From assembly GCF_030687715.1 (NCBI RefSeq), contig NZ_CP117445.1:1918501-1982500 (forward strand): a DNA stretch of 64,000 nt. Reading direction: 5' to 3'. The stretch's first letter is position 1; the number at the start of each line of letters is the position of its first letter. A program made the translations under genes and the position numbers. The notes under the pieces are model-generated. The model had not been told where the DNA came from, searched no databases, and worked only from the letters and a program-made list of their open reading frames with translations. Positions 43,486 to 51,757 of the stretch are shown one piece after another. The stretch is from Pseudomonas sp. FP2196. GTDB lineage: Bacteria; Pseudomonadota; Gammaproteobacteria; Pseudomonadales; Pseudomonadaceae.

Positions 43486-44361
43486 ATGACCGTCACCAAA
43501 ACCAGTGAGTACCTGGAAACCCTCTACGAAGGCTACGGTCAGCGGTTTCGCATGGAAAAACTGCTGCACGAAGTGCGCACCGAACATCAGCATCTGGTGA
43601 TCTTCCAGAACCCGCGAATGGGCCGGGTAATGGCGCTTGATGGCGTGATCCAGACCACCGAAGCCGACGAATTCATCTACCACGAAATGCTCACCCACGT
43701 GCCGATCCTCGCCCACGGCACCGCCAAGCGCGTGCTGATCATCGGCGGCGGTGACGGCGGCATGCTGCGAGAAGTCGCCAAGCACGGCAGTGTCGAGCAC
43801 ATCACCATGGTCGAGATCGACGGCACCGTGGTGGACATGTGCAAGCAATTCCTGCCGAACCATTCCATGGGCGCCTACGACGATCCGCGTCTGAGCCTGG
43901 TGATCGATGACGGCATGCGTTTTGTCGCCACCACCACCGAGAAATTCGATGTGATCATCTCCGACTCCACAGACCCGATCGGCCCGGGCGAAGTGTTGTT
44001 CTCGGAAAACTTCTACCAGGCCTGCCACCGTTGCCTGAACGAAGGCGGCATCCTCGTCACTCAGAACGGCACGCCGTTCATGCAGATCGACGAAGTCAAA
44101 ACCACTGCCGGCCGCCTGCGCAGCCTGTTCCCGGACTGGCATTTTTATCAGGCCGCTGTTCCGACCTATATCGGCGGCTCGATGACTTTCGCTTGGGGTT
44201 CGACCAATCCGGTGTACCGCAAGTTGAGCCGTGAAACCCTGCGACAGCGTTTCATCGGCAGCGGCATTGTCACTCGCTACTACAACCCGGAAATTCACAT
44301 CGGTGCGTTCGCGCTGCCGCAGTACGTACTGCAAGCGATCAACAAGCCAGGCAACGACTAA
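43486..44361 (+). CDS. speE: Spermidine synthase SpeE
   Basis: 291-aa aminopropyltransferase making spermidine from putrescine and decarboxylated SAM. Motifs: [17 protein letters not shown] (~48), [11 protein letters not shown] (~85), [11 protein letters not shown], and the catalytic [13 protein letters not shown] (~158). Full length. The start is set by GGAGC before ATG 43486. speD is not in the window. Confidence 0.95.
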   Translation: MTVTKTSEYLETLYEGYGQRFRMEKLLHEVRTEHQHLVIFQNPRMGRVMALDGVIQTTEADEFIYHEMLTHVPILAHGTAKRVLIIGGGDGGMLREVAKHGSVEHITMVEIDGTVVDMCKQFLPNHSMGAYDDPRLSLVIDDGMRFVATTTEKFDVIISDSTDPIGPGEVLFSENFYQACHRCLNEGGILVTQNGTPFMQIDEVKTTAGRLRSLFPDWHFYQAAVPTYIGGSMTFAWGSTNPVYRKLSRETLRQRFIGSGIVTRYYNPEIHIGAFALPQYVLQAINKPGND

Positions 44362-44500
44362 AAGCAGGCAATCCCCTGCGGCAGCTCCTGCATCGGGCTT
44401 TTTTTTCATGTTCGGCAGATGCAATCCTTTTGAACGATCAATCCGGCCAAAAGTCGAGATAGGTGTAAGCCCATTTGCGGGTTTGATCGAGGAGGCACCG

Positions 44501-44734
44501 ATGCAAAAGTGGAAAGTCACTTTCGTGGACGATCATGGTGAAATTGTCGATGAGGTCTTCGAGCGTGCGGAATGCCCAAGCGACGATGAAGCTGCTCGAC
44601 TGATCAAGGAACGGCTCCTGCCTGTCGCCGCCGAACTGGATCTGAACGATCTGGAAGGGCGCACTGCCGATGCAGGCGTCAAAAGCCTGAAAACCCAGAA
44701 CAGCATCGAAATCCGCAGTATCACTCCCATCTGA
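44501..44734 (+). CDS. Small conserved hypothetical protein
   Basis: 77 aa, acidic, no signal peptide or membrane segment; beta start MQKWKVTFVDDHGEIVDEVFE. A strong GAGGAGG ribosome site seven bases upstream makes it a credible gene. No family recognised. Confidence 0.65.
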   Translation: MQKWKVTFVDDHGEIVDEVFERAECPSDDEAARLIKERLLPVAAELDLNDLEGRTADAGVKSLKTQNSIEIRSITPI

Positions 44735-44944
44735 AATTCTTCCTGTCACTTGAAGCACCAGGCCTTGGCAGCAGCTCTATCTTGGGGCTACTCTGCAAGC
44801 GAGATCAGCGAACGGATCGCTAAGGTCTGGTCTTGTCAGCTACATGCTTGTTTCCCGCGTGCAACGACGTTGCCGTAGTACTTTGGCCAAAGGCCCGGGG
44901 CGGGAATACGGAAAGTCTATCCATCTATCCGAGGGGGACGATTC

Positions 44945-45292
44945 ATGAGCACAGCCTATCAAGAAGACATCAGCAGCAATGTTCTGCGCCGCATGAAAGA
45001 AGGCGGTTTCGATTTTTCCCGATTCCATCCCATCGAGTTTTACGCCATTTTCCCGGACGAGGAGCGGGCGCGCAGGGCGGCAGGCAAGTTTCGCGGTGAA
45101 TCCATCAATGCCCAGGTCAGCGCACGCGACGACGGTGCCTGGTCTCTGGAATTGAGCAAAGTGATGTACGCGACCTATGACGATATCGGCGATTTCGAGC
45201 AGGGCTTTTCGGCGGTGGTCGAGCCCTTGGGTGGCATCATAGAAGGCTGGGGCGTCAAGCAGGAGGTGCGTAACCGCCACCGTTTGAACTGA
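44945..45292 (+). CDS. rraB: RNase E inhibitor RraB
   Basis: 115-aa acidic protein of the RraB family, which binds RNase E and modulates mRNA decay. Recognised from the fold pattern: FHPIEFYAIFPDEERARRAA, ARDDGAWSLELSKVMYATYDDI and closing EGWGVKQEV. GAGGGGGA precedes the ATG. Followed by a terminator and a REP hairpin. Confidence 0.88.
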   Translation: MSTAYQEDISSNVLRRMKEGGFDFSRFHPIEFYAIFPDEERARRAAGKFRGESINAQVSARDDGAWSLELSKVMYATYDDIGDFEQGFSAVVEPLGGIIEGWGVKQEVRNRHRLN

Positions 45293-45313
45293 TCCCAGGT
45301 TTGATTGTTGAAA

Positions 45314-45347
45314 AACGGCTGACCTTCGGGTTGGCCGTTGTTGTTTT
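45314..45347 (+). terminator. Terminator after rraB
   Basis: AACGGC / GCCGTT stem with 14-base loop, followed by GTTGTTTTT. Confidence 0.7.
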
Positions 45348-45355
45348 TAAAGATC

Positions 45356-45424
45356 AAAAGATCGCAGCCTTCGGCAGCTCCTGCACAGGTTGAATGTAGG
45401 AGCTGCCGAAGGCTGCGATCTTTT
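45356..45424. repeat. REP-type hairpin (GATCGCAGCCT family)
   Basis: Near-perfect inverted repeat AAAAGATCGCAGCCTTCGGC and complement, downstream of rraB. Confidence 0.9.
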
Positions 45425-45453
45425 CGTTTTTATTTCACAAAGTTTCAATCAGG

Positions 45454-45482
45454 CAAAAAAAAAGCCACCGGAGAGGGTGGCT
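45454..45482 (-). terminator. Orphan minus-strand terminator
   Basis: AGCCACC / GGTGGCT stem, 6-base loop, followed on the minus strand by nine T. No protein gene ends here; it may close a small RNA transcribed from about 45640 leftward. Confidence 0.8.
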
Positions 45483-45660
45483 AAAAGGGAAGACCGATAA
45501 GGAGAGGAAACCGGTCAGGGTTACGGCCTGCAGGGACTGTGACGACAGTCCGAATCGATTGGGCTGAACACTTCACCGGGGAAGTTTTCCAGCGGATGTG
45601 CGGATTATCCGCAGTCAGCCCGGAGCAGTGAAATCAACTCTGACTATGCTGGTGATAGGC
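45483..45660 (-). ncRNA. Candidate small RNA upstream of the ATP-grasp gene
   Basis: About 180 bases with no open frame lead into a textbook terminator at 45454-45482. The segment contains inner hairpins such as GGACTGTCGTCACAGTCC and CCGGTTTCC...GGAAACCGG-like pairing around the AAGGAGAGG tract. No known sRNA family is recognised; the 5' end is not determined. Purely a structural inference. Confidence 0.35.
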
Positions 45661-45828
45661 GACAGCACTGCGTCGCAATGAGGCGGGGGCAATCAGGTTG
45701 GGGCATTTGTCGCACAGGAATGGTGCGGCAACTGTGGCGTGATTATCCAACCGATTGAAATCAAAGCGTTTATGCCGATGGCACGGGCCTTGCGATGGTC
45801 TGGATGTCCGGGTGACAAGGAGTACGGC

Positions 45829-47238
45829 ATGATCCGCACCTATTTTGATGAGATGTACGATGCCGGCGGCCAGGTCCGCCCGCATTACCGGGAGTTTGCC
45901 CGGTGGTTGGCTGACACGCCTGACGAGCTGTTGGCCCAGCGGCGCCGCGAGGCCGATCTGCTGTTCCATCGTGCCGGCATCACATTCACGCTCTACGGGG
46001 ACGAGCAGGGCACAGAGCGCCTGATTCCTTTCGACACCATTCCGCGCAGTATTCCCGCCAGCGAATGGCGGATCGTCGAGCGCGGCTGTATTCAGCGGGT
46101 CAAGGCGTTGAACATGTTCCTCGCCGACCTTTATCACGAGCAGCGCATTATCAAGGCCGGGATCATTCCCGCCGAACAGGTGCTGGCCAACGAGCAATAT
46201 CAGTTGGCGATGCAAGGACTGGATCTGCACCGCGATATCTATTCGCACATCTCCGGTGTCGATCTGGTGCGCGACGGCGACGGCACCTATTACGTGCTCG
46301 AAGACAACCTGCGCACACCGAGCGGCGTGAGCTACATGCTTGAAGACCGCAAGATGATGATGCGTCTGTTCCCGGAGTTGTTTTCCGCCCAGCGTATCGC
46401 GCCTATCGATCATTACCCGAACCTGCTGCTCGACACGCTGAAAAGCTCAAGCCCGATTGACGATCCGAGCGTGGTGGTACTGACGCCGGGACGCTTCAAC
46501 AGCGCATTCTTCGAGCACGCCTTTCTGGCTAGAGAAATGGGCGTCGAACTGGTGGAAGGTGCGGATCTGTTTGTGCGTGATGACAAGGTCTTCATGCGCA
46601 CCACCGATGGCCCGAAAGCGGTGGACGTGATCTACCGCCGCCTCGACGACGCGTTCCTCGATCCGCTGGCGTTCAATCCGGATTCGATGCTCGGCGTGCC
46701 GGGCCTGCTCTCGTCCTATCGCTCCGGCAATGTGGTACTGGCCAATGCCATCGGCACGGGTGTGGCGGATGACAAATCGGTTTATCCGTTTGTCACCGAC
46801 ATGATCCGTTTCTACCTCGACGAAGAACCGATCCTGAAGAACGTACCAACCTGGCAGTGTCGCAATCCGTCTGAACTTTCCCATGTGCTGGCCAATCTTC
46901 CGGATCTGGTCGTCAAGGAAACCCAGGGCTCCGGCGGTTACGGAATGCTGGTGGGGCCGGCGGCGACAACCGCGGAAATCGATGCCTTCCGCGAGCGCAT
47001 CAAAGCCAAGCCCCACGCATACATCGCGCAACCGACGCTGTCGCTGTCGACCTGCCCGACCTTTGTCGAAAACGGCATTGCGCCGCGCCATATCGACTTG
47101 CGGCCGTTTGTCTTGTCCGGTCGCGAAACCCGGGTTGTGCCCGGTGGTTTGACCCGTGTCGCCCTGCGCGAAGGATCCCTGGTGGTGAATTCCTCCCAGG
47201 GTGGCGGAACCAAGGACACCTGGGTGGTCGAGGATTGA
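45829..47238 (+). CDS. Circularly permuted ATP-grasp protein
   Basis: 469-aa member of the circularly permuted ATP-grasp family (CP_ATPgrasp). Blocks: IRTYFDEMYDAGGQVRPHY at the start, RGCIQRVKALNMFLADLYH, EDNLRTPSGVSYMLEDR (~150) and VVKETQGSGGYGMLVGP (~365, ATP-binding). ATG 45829 with AAGGAG upstream, against an earlier ATG without a site. Always found with an alpha-E protein and a transglutaminase-like protein, as here; the trio is thought to form or modify a peptide, but the reaction is unproven. Confidence 0.88.
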   Translation: MIRTYFDEMYDAGGQVRPHYREFARWLADTPDELLAQRRREADLLFHRAGITFTLYGDEQGTERLIPFDTIPRSIPASEWRIVERGCIQRVKALNMFLADLYHEQRIIKAGIIPAEQVLANEQYQLAMQGLDLHRDIYSHISGVDLVRDGDGTYYVLEDNLRTPSGVSYMLEDRKMMMRLFPELFSAQRIAPIDHYPNLLLDTLKSSSPIDDPSVVVLTPGRFNSAFFEHAFLAREMGVELVEGADLFVRDDKVFMRTTDGPKAVDVIYRRLDDAFLDPLAFNPDSMLGVPGLLSSYRSGNVVLANAIGTGVADDKSVYPFVTDMIRFYLDEEPILKNVPTWQCRNPSELSHVLANLPDLVVKETQGSGGYGMLVGPAATTAEIDAFRERIKAKPHAYIAQPTLSLSTCPTFVENGIAPRHIDLRPFVLSGRETRVVPGGLTRVALREGSLVVNSSQGGGTKDTWVVED

Positions 47239-47250
47239 AGGAAGCTTGCC

Positions 47251-48201
47251 ATGTTAAGTAGAACTGCCTCGGATCTGTATTGGATGTCGCGTTACCTGGA
47301 GCGGGCGGAAAACCTCGCACGGATGCTCGACATCAGTTATTCGCTGTCGCTGATGCCGCAGGACGGGCGCGGTGACGGTTTGCACGAACTGGCCATGCCG
47401 CTGCTGATTACCGGCACCCTGGATGATTACCTCGAGCGTCACGGCGCTTTGCATGCCGAACGCCTGCTGCATTTCTTCGCGCTCGATGCCGCCAATCCGG
47501 CGAGCATCTATAGCTGTCTCGGCGCGGCGCGGGCCAGTGCGCACGCGGTGCGCGGGCGCATCACCGCAGACATGTGGGAAAACATCAACGCCACCTGGCT
47601 GGAAATTCGCGGGATCGCCGAACAGGGCCTGAGCCGCTATGGCATGAGCCGTTTCTGTGAATGGATCAAGGAGCGTTCGCACCTGTTCCGTGGCGCGTCC
47701 TACGGCACGATCATGCGTAACGATGCGTTTCGCTTCATTCGGCTGGGGACGTTCATCGAGCGCGCCGACAACACTTTGCGACTGCTCGACGCGCGTTACG
47801 AGATGGCCGGCGATCAGGCCGAAGCCGTCAGTGACGGGACGGCCCACGCGTATTACCAGTGGAGTGCGTTGCTGCGAGCGTTGTCGTCGTTCGAGGCCTA
47901 CACCGAAATCTATCGCGATGCGCCCGGCGCCCGACATGTCGCCGAGTTGCTGCTGTTGCGCGCCGATGTACCGCGCTCGCTACGCGCCTGCACCGAGGAG
48001 ATCGACCAGATCCTTGCCCAGTTGCCAGGCGCCAACGGTCGTCCCGCGCAACGTCTGGCGGCAGAAATGGACGCACGCCTGCGCTACACCGGCATCAACG
48101 AAATTCTCGAGGAAGGCCTGCACGCCTGGCTGACCGAGTTCATCCCATTGGTGCGCCAGTTGGGCAACGCCATTCACAGTTCCTACCTGGAGGCTGCATG
48201 A
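47251..48201 (+). CDS. Alpha-E domain protein
   Basis: 316-aa all-helical protein of the alpha-E (DUF403) family. Start MLSRTASDLYWMSRYLERAENLARMLD is diagnostic; further LFRGASYGTIMRNDAFRFIRLGTFIERADNT. Twelve bases after the ATP-grasp gene and overlapping the transglutaminase gene by four bases (ATGA). Helper of the ATP-grasp partner; biochemical role unknown. Confidence 0.9.
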   Translation: MLSRTASDLYWMSRYLERAENLARMLDISYSLSLMPQDGRGDGLHELAMPLLITGTLDDYLERHGALHAERLLHFFALDAANPASIYSCLGAARASAHAVRGRITADMWENINATWLEIRGIAEQGLSRYGMSRFCEWIKERSHLFRGASYGTIMRNDAFRFIRLGTFIERADNTLRLLDARYEMAGDQAEAVSDGTAHAYYQWSALLRALSSFEAYTEIYRDAPGARHVAELLLLRADVPRSLRACTEEIDQILAQLPGANGRPAQRLAAEMDARLRYTGINEILEEGLHAWLTEFIPLVRQLGNAIHSSYLEAA

Positions 48202-49001
48202 GACTTTCCATTAGCCACGAGACCACCTATCACTACGAAGATCAGGTGCGGGCGAGCATCCAGTATTTGCGACTGACCCCCCACGACAGTGAGCGGCAGC
48301 ATGTGCTGAGCTGGCAGCTCGACCTGCCGCGCCCGGTGCGCGCGCAACTCGATCCGTTCGGCAATATCCTCCACGTGTTGACCATGGACGAGCCGCACGA
48401 AGCGATCATCATCGGTGCTCGTGGTCAGGTCGACATCGACGAATTGCGTGAGGCCGAGCATGAAAGCCAGTCGGCGTTGCCGTTTCTGCGATTCACCCGG
48501 TTGACCGAGGCGGACGAGGCGCTACGTGCGTTCGCGGCAAAATCCTGCAAGCAGCGTCGCGACCGCACCGCACTGATCGATTTGATGCACGGCTTGAATC
48601 AGCACATGACCTACACGCCGGGTTCCACCGAAGTCGACACCAGCGCTGCCGAGGCTTTCGCCGGGCGCTCGGGTGTTTGTCAGGATCACACCCACGCGTT
48701 TCTGGCCTGCGCGCGCAGCCTCGGGATCCCGTCGCGGTATGTGTCGGGGTATCTGTACAGCGAGGATTGTGAACACCTGGCCAGCCATGCCTGGGCGGAA
48801 GCGTGGCTGGATGACGCCTGGTACAGTTTTGACGTGACCAACGAACTGGCCCGGCCGGAGCGGCACCTGAAACTGGCCGTGGGTCTGGATTACCTCGATG
48901 CCTGCCCGGTGCGCGGCATGCGCCGGGGTGGTGGGTGTGAGCAGATGCATGCAAAAGTGTTCGTCTCGCCGACGCCAATCATCTCCGTCCAACAACAGTA
49001 A
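48198..49001 (+). CDS. Transglutaminase-like protease-fold protein
   Basis: 267 aa. N-terminal beta domain (ISHETTYHYEDQVRASIQYLRLTP) and a transglutaminase core with the Cys in SGVCQDHTHAF (~163), His in ASHAWAEAW (~198) and Asp in YSFDVTNEL (~213). No signal peptide, hence cytosolic. Last gene of the translationally coupled trio. Likely cleaves or processes a peptide made by the ATP-grasp protein; inference from conserved linkage. Confidence 0.9.
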   Translation: MRLSISHETTYHYEDQVRASIQYLRLTPHDSERQHVLSWQLDLPRPVRAQLDPFGNILHVLTMDEPHEAIIIGARGQVDIDELREAEHESQSALPFLRFTRLTEADEALRAFAAKSCKQRRDRTALIDLMHGLNQHMTYTPGSTEVDTSAAEAFAGRSGVCQDHTHAFLACARSLGIPSRYVSGYLYSEDCEHLASHAWAEAWLDDAWYSFDVTNELARPERHLKLAVGLDYLDACPVRGMRRGGGCEQMHAKVFVSPTPIISVQQQ

Positions 49002-49019
49002 CGGGTTCACACAAAACCT

Positions 49020-49111
49020 TTGTAGGAGTGAGCCTGCTCGCGATAGCGGAGTGTCAGATACAACAATGCTGACTGATCCACCGCTATCGCGAGCAGGCTC
49101 ACTCCTACAAA
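49020..49111. repeat. REP-type hairpin pair (GAGCCTGCTCGCGA family)
   Basis: TTGTAGGAGTGAGCCTGCTC and inverse complement 45 bases apart, between convergent genes. Confidence 0.88.
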
Positions 49112-49120
49112 GGAATGTGC

Positions 49121-49942
49121 TCAGGGCTTAACTTTGCGCCCAGCCATGTGTTGCAAATACCCGATCAACATCTGCAGATCCCCCTCCGGCAACACCTGCG
49201 CCGAAAACCCCGGCATCTTCGCCTGCGGCCATTGGCGCAAACTCTGCGGGTCACGAATGTAGCGCTTGAGGAAATCCGCACCGAAATACTCGGTCGGGTT
49301 ATACGGAATATTCAGATCCGGCCCGAACTGCGCATCCCCTGCGCCGTTCAAACGATGACACGCGAGGCAGTTTTTCTGAAACAGCGCAAAACCCTGATTT
49401 ACCGGGTCATTGGCCTTTAACGCAGGATCTGGCCGGAGGGCAGGAAAACGCTCGGCCACCGGCGCCATGCGCTTGATGCTGGCGACTTGAAACGGCCACT
49501 GTTCCGGGCTGATATGCCCCGCTTGCGGATCGGTCCACACCAGATAGAACGGCCCGGCGCTGTGTTTGCCCTCTGACAACGGCGGCCAGGGTTGAGCCGG
49601 GTCCTCGATGGCCAGCCAAGCCTGCGCACCTTTCTGATTGAGCAACGGCGCAGCGGCAAGCTCGGCGGCAAAGCCATCCAGTGCGACCGCTTGCAGATGA
49701 TCCTCAGGTTTGATGCCGGTCAGCAACGCCGCGACGGGCAAGGCGCGATAAGTCATGTCCTTCTTGTAGGACACGTCGTTTTTCACCGTGAGGGTTTGCA
49801 CTTGAGGATGCTGGAGCAGCTCCTCGGTCTGCCAGGTGCGGCTATTTGCGCCCAACTGCAGATCCAGTTGCGCGGCAGACAAGGGCATGCTCAGCAGCAT
49901 GGCCCCAAACACAATGAGCGCTTTCAAATGATCGCCGTCCAT
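49121..49942 (-). CDS. Secreted c-type cytochrome with molybdopterin-like N-domain
   Basis: 273 aa. Signal peptide (LKALIVFGAMLLSMPLSAA) sends it to the periplasm. Residues ~25-165 resemble an oxidoreductase molybdopterin-binding-like beta domain without a recognised ligand, and ~180-273 form a class I cytochrome c domain with CLACH (~188) and a Met ligand in KMPGF. Start is uncertain: ATG 49942 or a TTG four codons later. Partner and donor not evident; the short gene upstream is on the same strand. Confidence 0.8.
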   Translation of the reverse strand: MDGDHLKALIVFGAMLLSMPLSAAQLDLQLGANSRTWQTEELLQHPQVQTLTVKNDVSYKKDMTYRALPVAALLTGIKPEDHLQAVALDGFAAELAAAPLLNQKGAQAWLAIEDPAQPWPPLSEGKHSAGPFYLVWTDPQAGHISPEQWPFQVASIKRMAPVAERFPALRPDPALKANDPVNQGFALFQKNCLACHRLNGAGDAQFGPDLNIPYNPTEYFGADFLKRYIRDPQSLRQWPQAKMPGFSAQVLPEGDLQMLIGYLQHMAGRKVKP

Positions 49943-50038
49943 GTCGTGGAAGTGCGCAAAGGTTGGCACAGCCACGCTGGCCCGGATAGCGGGCCAGTCA
50001 CATTTTCAGTGGCGAATTACAGCACCTGCCGCTTGAAC

Positions 50039-50134
50039 TCAGCCGATGACCTTGGTCAGGTTCGGCAAAATCAACAACAGCGTCGTGGCGAAAAGAATGA
50101 GTCCTGCTTGACGAACTTTCGGTTGTTTGAACAT
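50039..50134 (-). CDS. 31-residue single-TM small protein
   Basis: ATG 50134, AAAGGCGG upstream, stop at 50039. Sequence MFKQPKVRQAGLILFATTLL then LILPNLTKVIG: a basic N-terminus, one hydrophobic helix and a short tail, typical of small membrane proteins. Sits upstream of the cytochrome gene on the same strand, 96 bases away, so it may be an accessory peptide. Not assigned to a family; could be tested for conservation. Confidence 0.55.
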   Translation of the reverse strand: MFKQPKVRQAGLILFATTLLLILPNLTKVIG

Positions 50135-50527
50135 GGCTTGACCGCCTTTATTGTTATTTCCTGATGCTTGCCTGCATATCCATGACGGCAAGCGCTGCAC
50201 TTCCTGTTGAATGACGCCTGCCTCGGCAAAACCCGACGGCCATGACGTACATGTCTTACCTTAGGGCCCGCGTCACGCTTGGCTTAGATCCATTTCATAT
50301 GTGCTTGCTGCTGAATGCGATTAAAAAGGCATGAGGCGTATTGCCAGCTTCTTTGCCGCCCGCTTGCTAGACAACTCGCCGACCTGAACCGGTTCACCCA
50401 ATCGCCGATGACCGTCCGTCTGAGCGTGCGCGTCAATGTCATTGAGCGCTGTGGTCATTGAATCCGTGACCGTCGGGGACAACAGTGACAGTACGAAATT
50501 CACTCACCGCACAGGTTCGAGGACGTC
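50135..50527. other. Gap upstream of the thiolase gene
   Basis: 393 bases; no convincing gene. It must hold the promoters of the small protein (minus) and of the thiolase/FadB-like pair (plus). Confidence 0.5.
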
Positions 50528-51733
50528 ATGACCCAAGCTTTGATTTTCGACGCGTTGCGTACGCCCCGTGGCAAAGGCAAGGCCGACGGCGCCTTGCACA
50601 GTGTCAAACCGGTAAATCTGGTGGCAGGTCTGTTGACCGCGCTGCAAGAGCGCACCTCACTGGACACCAGTCAGGTCGATGACGTAGTGCTCGGCTGCGT
50701 TACGCCGATTGGCGATCAGGGCTCGGACATTGCCAAGACGGCGGTGCAAGTGGCTGATTGGGACGTCAGCGTGGCAGGGGTGCAGATCAATCGGTTTTGC
50801 GCTTCAGGACTGGAAGCGGTCAACCTCGGTGCCATGAAGGTGCGCTCGGGTTTCGAAGACTTGGTGGTGGTCGGCGGCGTCGAGTCGATGTCGCGGGTGC
50901 CGATGGGCAGCGATGGCGGCGCCTGGGCGCTGGATCCCCAGACCAATCTGCACAGTCACTTCACGCCACAGGGTGTGGGGGCGGATTTGATCGCCACCCT
51001 GGAAGGCTTCAGCCGCCAGGACGTCGATGCCTACGCGCTGTACTCACAACAGAAAGCCGCGCGGGCGAGGGCTGGTGGCTTGTTCAACAAATCGTTGGTG
51101 CCGGTGCAGGATCAAAACGGCATCATCTTGCTCGATCACGATGAGTTCATTCGCGCCGAATCGACGCTGGAAGGGCTGGGCAAGCTCAAGCCGAGTTTCG
51201 AAATGATCGGTCAAATGGGTTTCGACGCGACCGCGCTGCGGGTCTACAGCCATGTCGAGCGCATCAACCATGTGCACACACCGGGAAACAGTTCCGGGAT
51301 CGTCGATGGCGCGGCATTGATGCTGATCGGCTCCGAAGCCAAGGGGCGGGCGCTGGGCTTGCAGCCTCGGGCGCGCATCGTCGCCACGGCGGTCACCAGC
51401 ACCGATCCGACCATCATGCTGACCGGTCCCGCGCCGGCCACTCGCAAAGCGCTGGCGAAGGCTGGCTTGCGTGTGGAAGACATCGACCTGTTCGAGGTCA
51501 ACGAAGCGTTTGCCTCAGTCGTATTGAAATTCATCAAAGACATGGCGGTCGACCCGGACAAGGTCAACGTCAACGGCGGCTCCATCGCCATGGGCCACCC
51601 GCTGGGCGCGACCGGTTGCGCGATCCTCGGCACCCTGCTCGATGAACTAGAGGTTCGGCGCCTGCGTTACGGCCTGGCGACGCTGTGTGTCGGCGGCGGC
51701 ATGGGCATTGCCACCATCATCGAACGTCTCTGA
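50528..51733 (+). CDS. Acetyl-CoA C-acyltransferase (thiolase)
   Basis: 401-aa thiolase that cleaves 3-ketoacyl-CoA in beta-oxidation. Active-site Cys in [13 protein letters not shown] (~92), His in [12 protein letters not shown] (~357), Cys in LCVGGGMG (~388). It is paired with the multifunctional gene 24 bases downstream, an arrangement like fadI-fadJ or fadA-fadB. Gene order (thiolase first) is the reverse of classic fadBA, so I give no symbol. Chain-length preference unknown. Confidence 0.92.
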   Translation: MTQALIFDALRTPRGKGKADGALHSVKPVNLVAGLLTALQERTSLDTSQVDDVVLGCVTPIGDQGSDIAKTAVQVADWDVSVAGVQINRFCASGLEAVNLGAMKVRSGFEDLVVVGGVESMSRVPMGSDGGAWALDPQTNLHSHFTPQGVGADLIATLEGFSRQDVDAYALYSQQKAARARAGGLFNKSLVPVQDQNGIILLDHDEFIRAESTLEGLGKLKPSFEMIGQMGFDATALRVYSHVERINHVHTPGNSSGIVDGAALMLIGSEAKGRALGLQPRARIVATAVTSTDPTIMLTGPAPATRKALAKAGLRVEDIDLFEVNEAFASVVLKFIKDMAVDPDKVNVNGGSIAMGHPLGATGCAILGTLLDELEVRRLRYGLATLCVGGGMGIATIIERL

Positions 51734-51757
51734 GTCCCGAATTCAAGGAACCCTGTT

